From: Opitutia bacterium | GTDB lineage: Bacteria > Verrucomicrobiota > Verrucomicrobiia > Opitutales > Opitutaceae | NCBI GenBank assembly: GCA_947474365.1 | Contig: CANJIU010000006.1 | Span: forward strand, 89,222 to 153,221 | DNA length: 64,000 nucleotides | Reading direction: 5' to 3' | In this document: positions 26,494-33,976 of the stretch, piece by piece | Position numbering within the stretch: the stretch's first letter is position 1 | How the letters are laid out: the number at the start of each line of letters is the position of its first letter | Program-made: the position numbers and the translations under genes | Notes under the pieces: generated by a model | What the model was told of the DNA's origin: nothing | The model's input: only the letters and a program-made list of their open reading frames with translations | The model's database searches: none

Positions 26494-28572
26494 ATGCGCT
26501 TACTCCTGCTGCTCACCGTGATCGTGTTCTCCTCTGTCGTCCGCGGAGCCTCCGGTTCCTACGACGTCGTTGTCTACGGCGGCACGTCGAGTGGCGTCGC
26601 AACCGTCATTCAGACGGCGCGGATGGGAAAGACGGCGGTGCTGATTGAGCCGACGCAATTCCTGGGCGGTCTCACGACCGGTGGGTTGGGGGCGACCGAC
26701 ATCGGCAACAAGCGCGCGATCGGCGGCATCTCGTGCGAGTTTTACGGACGCATCTGGGAGCACTACCAGAAGCCGGAAAGCTGGAAGCACCAAAAGCGCG
26801 ACGAGTACGTCAACCGCCGTGGGACCGCGAATGATCCGTCGGAGAAAACGATGTGGACCTTCGAGCCGCACGTCGCGACGACGGTCTACGACGACATGCT
26901 CCGGGAAGTCGCGGGCAAGGTTACAGTGGTGAAGGGCGAGCGACTCGACCTCGCGAAAGGCGTCGTGAAGCAGGGCACGCGCATCACGCGGATCGTGATG
27001 GAGAGCGGGCGCACGTTTGAAGGAAAGATGTTCGTCGACGCGACCTACGAGGGCGATTTGCTGGCCAAGGCCGGCGTCAGCTATCATGTCGGACGCGAGG
27101 CCAACGCCGTCTATGGCGAGACCATCAACGGCGTGCAGGTCGCCCATACGGTCAGCCACCAATTCATCAAGCAGGTCGACCCGTATGTGAAACCGGGCGA
27201 CCCGAAGAGCGGGGTGCTTCCCGGGATCAACGTGGCGGGTCCGGGCGAGGAGTTTTCCGGCGACCGCAAGGTGCAGGCGTACAATTTCCGCATGTGCACG
27301 ACGGACGTGCCCGAGAATCGGCGCGCTTGGGAGAAGCCGGCAAACTACGATCCGCGCTGGTTCGAGCTCTTGCTCCGCAACTTTGAGGCAGGAGATCCCC
27401 GCGTGCCGTGGAATCCGGTGTGGATGCCGAATCGCAAGACGGACACGAACAATAATTTCGCAATCAGCACCGACTTCATCGGCCAGAACTGGGACTACCC
27501 GGAGGCCGACTACGCCACGCGGGCGAAGATCTGGCGGGCGCATGAGGATTGGCAGCAGGGCCTGATGTGGACGCTCGCGAACAACCCGCGGGTCCCCGAA
27601 AAGGTGCGCGCCGAGTTCCAACGCATCGGGCTCGCGAAGGACGAGTTCACCGACAACGGCAATTGGCCACGCCAGCTGTACGTGCGTGAAGCGCGGCGGA
27701 TGATCAGCGAGTATGTCATGACGGAGAAGAACTGCACCCGCGCCGAAGTCGTCACCGACAGTGTCGGCATGGGCGCCTACAACATGGATTCGCACAACAT
27801 TCAGCGTTTCATCACCAAGGAGGGTTTCGTCCGCAACGAGGGCGACGTGCAGGTCCGCGTGCGGCCGTACCCGATCAGTTTTCGCAGCCTCCGTCCGCGG
27901 GCGTCGGAGTGCACCAATCTCCTCGCGCCGACCTGCCTGAGTTCTTCCCACATCGCGTTTGGGAGCATCCGGATGGAGCCGGTGTTCATGGTGCTCGGGC
28001 AAAGTTCCGCTACGGCAGCCGTGCAGGCGATCGAGCAGGGCGTCGACATCCAGCGGATCGACCCGGCAAAGCTGAAGGCGCGGCTGGAGAAGGACGGGCA
28101 GGTGCTGGATTTTGACAGTCCTCCCGTCGTCTCGCGCGTCGTGCTGCCGAAGACGAAGCTGCCGGGCGTCGTCGTCGACGATCAGGACGCGGTGCTCAAG
28201 GGTTTCGACGCCATGAGTTCGGCGCACCCGGTCTTTGTCGAGACGGGTTACCATCACGACGGCAACGGCAACAAAGGCAGCCAGACCGCACGGTTCGTGG
28301 CGGATTTGCCCAAGGCAGGGCGTTACGAGGTCTTCTTCGCCTATCCGTGGAACGGCAACCGTGCCGCCAATGTGCCGGTAACTATCCGTCATGCCGATGG
28401 GGAGACGAAGGTCACGGTGGATCAGCGGAAGAAGCCCGCTGTGCGGGATCTGCTCCATTCGCTGGGAACGTTTCGGTTTGAGAAGGGCCGGAACGGCTAT
28501 GTGGAGATCTCCAATACCGGTACGAACGGCTACGTGGTGATCGACGCGGTGCAATGGGTGGAGGCGCGGTGA
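26494..28572 (+). CDS. Secreted FAD-dependent oxidoreductase with golvesin-like C-terminal domain
   Basis: A 692-residue protein. A signal peptide (1-19) leads into the dinucleotide fold YDVVVYGGTSSGVATVIQTA and the FAD-binding family pattern (FLGGLTTGGLG, FVDATYEGDLLAKAGV) characteristic of the FAD_oxidored group. The FAD part extends to about residue 535. Residues about 555-690 form a golvesin/Xly-like beta-sandwich (VFVETGYHHDGNGNKGSQTA, GRYEVFFAYPWNGNRAANVPVTI, GYVVIDAVQWVE), often attached to polysaccharide-active enzymes as a binding module. It probably oxidises or rearranges a sugar or aglycone outside the cytoplasm. It is followed 148 bp later by a heparinase II/III-like lyase on the same strand. 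Confidence 0.92.
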   Translation: MRLLLLLTVIVFSSVVRGASGSYDVVVYGGTSSGVATVIQTARMGKTAVLIEPTQFLGGLTTGGLGATDIGNKRAIGGISCEFYGRIWEHYQKPESWKHQKRDEYVNRRGTANDPSEKTMWTFEPHVATTVYDDMLREVAGKVTVVKGERLDLAKGVVKQGTRITRIVMESGRTFEGKMFVDATYEGDLLAKAGVSYHVGREANAVYGETINGVQVAHTVSHQFIKQVDPYVKPGDPKSGVLPGINVAGPGEEFSGDRKVQAYNFRMCTTDVPENRRAWEKPANYDPRWFELLLRNFEAGDPRVPWNPVWMPNRKTDTNNNFAISTDFIGQNWDYPEADYATRAKIWRAHEDWQQGLMWTLANNPRVPEKVRAEFQRIGLAKDEFTDNGNWPRQLYVREARRMISEYVMTEKNCTRAEVVTDSVGMGAYNMDSHNIQRFITKEGFVRNEGDVQVRVRPYPISFRSLRPRASECTNLLAPTCLSSSHIAFGSIRMEPVFMVLGQSSATAAVQAIEQGVDIQRIDPAKLKARLEKDGQVLDFDSPPVVSRVVLPKTKLPGVVVDDQDAVLKGFDAMSSAHPVFVETGYHHDGNGNKGSQTARFVADLPKAGRYEVFFAYPWNGNRAANVPVTIRHADGETKVTVDQRKKPAVRDLLHSLGTFRFEKGRNGYVEISNTGTNGYVVIDAVQWVEAR

Positions 28573-28648
28573 GCCGGGGAGGGGCCGCATGCCTTGCGGT
28601 TAATGCCGCCCAACAGGTGATATTCTAACCTCGCCATGGCCGGGGATT

Positions 28649-28673
28649 GCCGTAACGCCGACGGTGTTACGGC
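28649..28673 (+). promoter_or_regulatory. Hairpin-forming sequence upstream of the lyase gene
   Basis: The arms gccgtaacgcc and ggtgttacggc pair over 11 bp with one mismatch around a 3-base loop, ending 47 bp before the lyase start. No T-run follows, so a leader structure or operator is as likely as a terminator for the oxidoreductase gene. Confidence 0.4.
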
Positions 28674-28720
28674 AGTCTTGGGGCGTAGACCTTGTTTCAC
28701 TCAACGCCGGCGTACCCTTC

Positions 28721-31057
28721 ATGAAAAAGACGACCCTCGCCCTTTGCGCCGTCGCGGCGATCTTGTCGCAGCTGCGCGCCGCCACCGTGCCGCTCGATCA
28801 ACGGCCGGCCAAGCCGGATGAGTGGGGTTATCGACCGGCGGACGGCGCAGCGGTGCCGCTCAATCCGCCGACGTTTTCGTGGGTTGCGCCGGCCTCCGCC
28901 ACGACATACGCGGTGCAATGGTCGAAGGATCGTGCGTTTCCCGCTGGCGCGACGACGACGGTGGACGGGGTCGTGTGGCCGACCTACACTCACTCCGCGG
29001 CGGTCGCGCCGGGGAGTTATTTTTGGCGCTACCGGGCGGTTGTCGCCAAGGGTGATGTCACTGAATGGAGCTTGGCGCGCCGTGTCGAGGTGCCTGCGGG
29101 GCTCTCCGCTCTGCCGATGCCGACGGTCGCGCAGCAGCGGACCAAGGTGCCGTCGTCGCATCCGCGGCTATTTCTTCGGCCGGAGGATTTGCCGCGTCTC
29201 CGCGAATTGGCGCGCGGTCGCGAAGCGGCGGCGTTGTCGGTGCTGAAGCGCGCGGCGGACGGCTACATCAAGGCGGGACCAACGCCAGAGCCGACGCACA
29301 AGGGCTCGGCGCGCGAAAAAAATAATGCCGAGCTGATCAAGTATTGGTGGCCCAACCGCGAGCAGACCGAAAAGGCCTGTGCCGAGGCGGAGACACTGGC
29401 GTTTGTCTATCTGCTGACGGGAGACAAAATTTATGGCGAGGCGGCGCGGCGCTGGGTCTTGCACCTCGCCAGCTGGGATCCGCAAGGCAACACCAACTTT
29501 GCCCTGAATTGCGAGGCCGGGAAGCCGATGCTCTACCGGCCGGCGCGCGCGTACGACTGGGCGTGGGACATGTTTACGCCGGCGGAACGCACCAAGATTC
29601 AGACGGCGATGCGCGCGCGGGTGCTCGACGCGTGGAACAGCGGAGAAGTTTCGCGGGGGGTGGGGCACCTCCAACGCCCCTTCAACAGCCACGGCAACCG
29701 CGTCTGGCACAAGATCGCCGAGGCGGGAATCGCGTTCCTTGATGAAATCCCCGAGGCGCCCCAGTGGCTCGACTATGCGGTAAACAAGTTTTTCTCCTGC
29801 TACCCGGTCTGGTCGGACGACGACGGCGGCTGGCACGAGGGTGTGAGCTACTGGTCGGGTTATCAAAGCAAGGTCGTCTGGTGGCTGCAGGTGGCGAATT
29901 CGGCGCTCGGACTCGACGGACTCAAAAAGCCGTTCTTCGCCCAAGTCGGGGATTATCCGCTCTACCTCGCTCCGCCTCATTCGCCGAACGCGGGCTTCGG
30001 CGACCTCTCCTCACGCCCGATCACGGCTCCGAGTTTCCTGGAGTATCACGCGCGGGCGCGAAGCGTGAGTGGCGATGGCGGGAACTCCGGTTACTGGCGC
30101 TGGTGGGCGAAGGAAAACGGCATGAAGGAAAACGGTGGGTTCCTTGGATTTCTCTATCGCGCCAACCTGCCGCCGCTGCCCGCGCCGCGTCCTCCCACCG
30201 ACCTGCCGTCATCGAAAGTCTTTCATGGCATCGGTGTGGCGAGCCTGCACACCACGCTGCTCGACAGCCGGGATGACGTGCACTTCGCACTCAAGGCGAG
30301 CCCGTTTGGTTCCCAGAGTCACGGGCACAACCCGCAGGCGTCTTTTTTTCTGAACGCCTACGGTGAGGCGTTGCTGGTCGCGAACGGCTACCGCGACCTG
30401 CACGGCAGCAAATTTCACTACGAGTTTGTGCACACGACGCGCGCGCAAAACGCTGTCCTGGTCAACGGCGAGGGACAGATCCCTCATTCGGTCAATGCCG
30501 AGGGTCGCATCGTCCGAGAGAAGTTTTCCCCGGCGTACGACTACGTCGCGGGCGACGCGACCGCCGCCTATGGCAAGCGACTGCAGAAGGCGTGGCGCCA
30601 CGTGGTGTTCGTGAAGGGCGTGAATCCCTTCATCGTGATGTATGACGAACTCGTCGCGTCGCAGCCGGCCACGTTTCAGTTCATGCTGCACGCGCTCAAG
30701 GCCTTCGCAATCGACGGGAGCGCGGCGCGGATGCGGGTCGACCAGCCGGGCGCGGGGGTGGAGGTCGCGTACCTTTCGCCGGTGCCGCTGTCCTTTGCGC
30801 AGACCGACGGATTCAAGCCCGCGCCGACGCGGGAGTTTCCCAACATCTGGCACGTCGAGACCGGCACCACGGAAAAGCGGGCGAGTCTCGGGGTCGTGAC
30901 CGTGCTTGTTCCCTATCGGGCGGGCAAGGCCGCGACGTGGCAGGCGAAGCGCAACGAGAGCAATGACGGGCCGACGGTCGAAATCGAGATTAGTGGGAAG
31001 AAGCACACGATCCAGTTTCCCTCACCCGGTGGCGACCAGCCCGTACGGGTTTACTGA
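28721..31057 (+). CDS. Secreted heparinase II/III-like polysaccharide lyase with DUF4962-like N-terminus
   Basis: A 778-residue secreted protein with a signal peptide (1-20). The N-terminal region (about 25-130) is a fibronectin-like sandwich of the DUF4962 type (NPPTFSWVAP, GSYFWRYRAV). An alpha/alpha toroid follows (about 140-500) with FNSHGNRVWHKIAEAG and a Tyr-containing EGVSYWSGYQSK motif that can supply the catalytic Asn/His and Tyr. The C-terminal heparinase II/III beta-sheet domain has the metal/catalytic motif S-H-G-H (His534 and His536) in GSQSHGHNPQASFFLNAYGEALL. Such enzymes eliminate uronate-containing polysaccharides such as alginate, ulvan or glycosaminoglycans. The start at 28721 is chosen for its signal peptide. 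Its neighbour is the FAD oxidoreductase. Confidence 0.9.
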   Translation: MKKTTLALCAVAAILSQLRAATVPLDQRPAKPDEWGYRPADGAAVPLNPPTFSWVAPASATTYAVQWSKDRAFPAGATTTVDGVVWPTYTHSAAVAPGSYFWRYRAVVAKGDVTEWSLARRVEVPAGLSALPMPTVAQQRTKVPSSHPRLFLRPEDLPRLRELARGREAAALSVLKRAADGYIKAGPTPEPTHKGSAREKNNAELIKYWWPNREQTEKACAEAETLAFVYLLTGDKIYGEAARRWVLHLASWDPQGNTNFALNCEAGKPMLYRPARAYDWAWDMFTPAERTKIQTAMRARVLDAWNSGEVSRGVGHLQRPFNSHGNRVWHKIAEAGIAFLDEIPEAPQWLDYAVNKFFSCYPVWSDDDGGWHEGVSYWSGYQSKVVWWLQVANSALGLDGLKKPFFAQVGDYPLYLAPPHSPNAGFGDLSSRPITAPSFLEYHARARSVSGDGGNSGYWRWWAKENGMKENGGFLGFLYRANLPPLPAPRPPTDLPSSKVFHGIGVASLHTTLLDSRDDVHFALKASPFGSQSHGHNPQASFFLNAYGEALLVANGYRDLHGSKFHYEFVHTTRAQNAVLVNGEGQIPHSVNAEGRIVREKFSPAYDYVAGDATAAYGKRLQKAWRHVVFVKGVNPFIVMYDELVASQPATFQFMLHALKAFAIDGSAARMRVDQPGAGVEVAYLSPVPLSFAQTDGFKPAPTREFPNIWHVETGTTEKRASLGVVTVLVPYRAGKAATWQAKRNESNDGPTVEIEISGKKHTIQFPSPGGDQPVRVY

Positions 31058-31082
31058 AACACGGCTAACGGTCCGACCGCGA

Positions 31083-33782
31083 TCATTTCAGGCTCTTGAT
31101 ATACAGGATCAACGACTCGATCTGGGAACTGTTGAGGACGCCGGCGAAGCTGGGCATGGCGTACTCGCCCTTTTCGAAACCGGCGGCGATTTTCGCCGTC
31201 GGCTCGAGGATGGATTCGCGGAGGTAAGCCTCGTCAGCGGTGATTTTTACCGACTTTCCGCCGACGAAGACCTCGCGCTGCGTGCCGAACAGGCCTTTCC
31301 ACGGTGGACCGGAGCGTGCGATGGCGGGATTCGGCTGTTCGGCATGGCACGCGACACAGGCGAACAACTGGGCGAGCCGCTTGCCCTCGTCGAGACTCAC
31401 CGGCCCGGCCACCTCGGCGGAGGCGGCGCGAGGCGTGAGATCAACCGTGATGTCTCCAAACCCTTCCGCCTTGGGATCGAATTTGGCGAGCTCGTACGGG
31501 GTCGTGTAGGCGTTCTCGTCGAAGGCCAGTCCCTCCTTAGTGGCGAGGGACCAACCGACGCGGAGTTGCATGACCGGCTTGAGGCCCGGTACGCCGATGA
31601 AGACGCTGCGGCCGTCCTGCGAGAGATACGCACTGCTGGCAGTGAGGGAATCCTGGCCGGGTTTGCCGTCAGCCTTGTATTGGGGCGAGCCATACTTGTA
31701 GGTGCGCTGGTACGCCCAGGTCTGAAGCGAGTAGCTGGCGGGGTTTGCCGCCTTCTTCGGGTCGAGGGCGACATCGAATTTTACGAGGACGCCCTGATCC
31801 ATTGGCACGACCTCGCGGGGAATTGTGACGGGCGCGCCGGTATAGCGCACGCGGCCCATGCCGGCGCCGATGTCGAGCACGTTGCCCCAGCCGAGCACCT
31901 GGAAGCCCGCGATGTAGAGTTGACCGTCGGCGGGGTTGACCGAGCCGTTGAGCGGCGTGAATTCGAAGCCGCGCGTGATACTCACCACTGACGCCTGCAG
32001 GCGCGGGGTGCGGTTGTTGAGCAGGACGCGGAAAACTTCGGGCTTGTTGAAGCCGATGTGCACGAGGCTGTCGTTGAGCGGGCCGAACTTCGCGTCGAAG
32101 AGCCAGACCTGCGAAAGGGCGGAGGTGTTGATCGGATGGGGAATCCATGTGAGTGGCTCCGCGGGAGGCGACGGATAGACTTCCTTTGGTTCGAACGGCG
32201 CGAGGAACCCGTAGAACTGGCGGTCGCGGACGACATGGAGCGGCGTCGACGGGATGTACTGGCCCTGTTGATCGCTGGCGGTGACAAGGCCGGTGCGGAT
32301 ATTGACGCCGAGGTTGGGCTGACGGAACCCGTAGCCCAGCACCGTCGAGGTCCGGCCGTCGGCGGAAATCCGGAGTACGCTACCGTTGTGTTTTCCGAGC
32401 GTGGTCGCCTGCTGGCCGCCCTTCGCGATCACGAACTCGCCGTTGGGCGCGAGCCGGATTTGCGAGGGGAATTCGCGCATGTCGGCGGTTTGGGCGAACA
32501 CATTGGAGAACAGTTCGTGCACGTCGGCTTCGCCGTCGCCGTTGGTGTCGCGCAGCCGCCAGATGCCGTTCTTGTCGAACGCGTAGATCACTTCGTCGCG
32601 GAGGGCGATCGTCATCGGCTCGTGGAGACCAGACGCGAAGCGCTTCCAACGGGGCTTCCCGGCGGGCTCCTGGAGCCCGCGGACCAGCCACACATCGCCG
32701 TCGAGGGTGATGGCCACTCCGGTCCCATCCTTGAAGAACTGGATGTCGGCGGGCCGCATGCCGCGCCGCCAGGGATTTTCCGTGGGCAGCGCAATGTGAT
32801 CGACGACGTAGGCGTCTTTTGCGGTGGAGAGCCGGATCGACGTCGTGACCTCCTGAGGCCAGCGTCGAGGAGAAGGTTCGACGGGGATCGCGCGTGGGGT
32901 GATTCCAGTCGGCGTGCCGCCGGTGGTGAGGGCAAGGGCGAGTGCGACCGGTTTCGCGCGGGCGGGAATGCGCACGGTCCACACGCCCTTCTCTTCACCG
33001 AGCGTGGCGGCGGCGTTTTCCACTCCAAGCGTAAGGGTCGTGGCGGCGGTCTTGACGCCAAGAACGATTCGCAACGGTTTCGTCGAGGGCCCGATGTTCA
33101 GGTGCCGTTCGATGACGGGCTGTCCGTTCTGTTCGGATACCGTCGTCCACTCGCTGACCGTCGCGCCGCCGGCAACGTACTCGAGGGCGACGCCGTCGCG
33201 CACCAGTCGCAGGGCGGAAAACCGGCCCAGCGTCTCGGCAATGGGGCCGCGGCCGATTTCCTCGGGACTGGGCGCCGGTTCACGCGGATCGTCGAGCGAG
33301 AGTTGATCGCCAGCCTGCCAGCCCGGATAGATGCCACTTGCGAGCCAGAGTTTGCCTTCGGGCTCGGGCAGGGCGGTCTGTCCGCCGGGAGTCTTGCGAC
33401 TCAGGTCGTGATAGGAGCCCGCGGCGAGCGCGGTCGCCGTGACGCCCCGGCCGCGCCAGACGGCCGATACGCGCAGGAGGTCGGGATCGAAACACACCCA
33501 GCAATCGTGCCCGAGATTGAGGATGATGCCGCGGGGGGTGAGGTTGTTGGCGGGGAGTCCGGCGCCGGCCTTGCGGGCGTCGAGTACGGACGAGAAGAAC
33601 GGAAAATCGGGCTCGACCCATGCGGCGAGTGGCGAAGGGGCGGAGGCGGGCGGAGCCTTGCGGGCTTTCGGCACCTTGGCTGCCTTGGGCTCCGCGCCCC
33701 ACAGCGATGAGCCCAGGATAAGGCTGGCGAACACGAACCGCCAAACGGAGGTGGAGCGGGAGGAGGAAGCGAAGGTAGGCAT
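31083..33782 (-). CDS. Secreted propeller protein with C-terminal c-type cytochrome
   Basis: An 899-residue protein with a signal peptide (1-29). Residues about 50-300 match the N-terminal module seen in planctomycete/verrucomicrobial propeller cytochromes (DUF6797-like; name recalled). Residues about 325-690 are a beta-propeller with a calcium-like D-T-N-G-D-G-E-A-D loop. The C-terminal 110 residues form a class I cytochrome c: heme-binding C-V-A-C-H at Cys809, Cys812 and His813, and the distal ligand Met876 in YAMPSFAG. It is therefore a periplasmic or surface electron-transfer protein, possibly oxidising a sugar through the propeller domain. It is divergent from a TonB receptor gene (194 bp gap) and may share its control. 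Confidence 0.92.
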   Translation of the reverse strand: MPTFASSSRSTSVWRFVFASLILGSSLWGAEPKAAKVPKARKAPPASAPSPLAAWVEPDFPFFSSVLDARKAGAGLPANNLTPRGIILNLGHDCWVCFDPDLLRVSAVWRGRGVTATALAAGSYHDLSRKTPGGQTALPEPEGKLWLASGIYPGWQAGDQLSLDDPREPAPSPEEIGRGPIAETLGRFSALRLVRDGVALEYVAGGATVSEWTTVSEQNGQPVIERHLNIGPSTKPLRIVLGVKTAATTLTLGVENAAATLGEEKGVWTVRIPARAKPVALALALTTGGTPTGITPRAIPVEPSPRRWPQEVTTSIRLSTAKDAYVVDHIALPTENPWRRGMRPADIQFFKDGTGVAITLDGDVWLVRGLQEPAGKPRWKRFASGLHEPMTIALRDEVIYAFDKNGIWRLRDTNGDGEADVHELFSNVFAQTADMREFPSQIRLAPNGEFVIAKGGQQATTLGKHNGSVLRISADGRTSTVLGYGFRQPNLGVNIRTGLVTASDQQGQYIPSTPLHVVRDRQFYGFLAPFEPKEVYPSPPAEPLTWIPHPINTSALSQVWLFDAKFGPLNDSLVHIGFNKPEVFRVLLNNRTPRLQASVVSITRGFEFTPLNGSVNPADGQLYIAGFQVLGWGNVLDIGAGMGRVRYTGAPVTIPREVVPMDQGVLVKFDVALDPKKAANPASYSLQTWAYQRTYKYGSPQYKADGKPGQDSLTASSAYLSQDGRSVFIGVPGLKPVMQLRVGWSLATKEGLAFDENAYTTPYELAKFDPKAEGFGDITVDLTPRAASAEVAGPVSLDEGKRLAQLFACVACHAEQPNPAIARSGPPWKGLFGTQREVFVGGKSVKITADEAYLRESILEPTAKIAAGFEKGEYAMPSFAGVLNSSQIESLILYIKSLK

Positions 33783-33976
33783 GTTTCGTGATCAGCAGCG
33801 GAGGGCGACGGAAGGACGATTCAGACAATTGCAGCACTACAGCGGGGTCCCGGCCCGCGCGGAAGGATAATTCCGTCGAATCGCTCTTTGGAGCGGCGGG
33901 CGTGCCATCAAATTGGTTCTTCCCTGCCAAATGTTGTCGGACTCTGATGGGGACGACTCTGTACCAAACCCCGACC

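Noticed and set aside
26500..28590. Minus-strand frame of about 696 codons
   Set aside because: It mirrors the FAD oxidoreductase gene codon for codon and has no protein-like features.
32058..33710. Plus-strand frame of about 550 codons
   Set aside because: It is antisense to the cytochrome propeller gene, whose heme motif and signal peptide show the minus strand to be coding.
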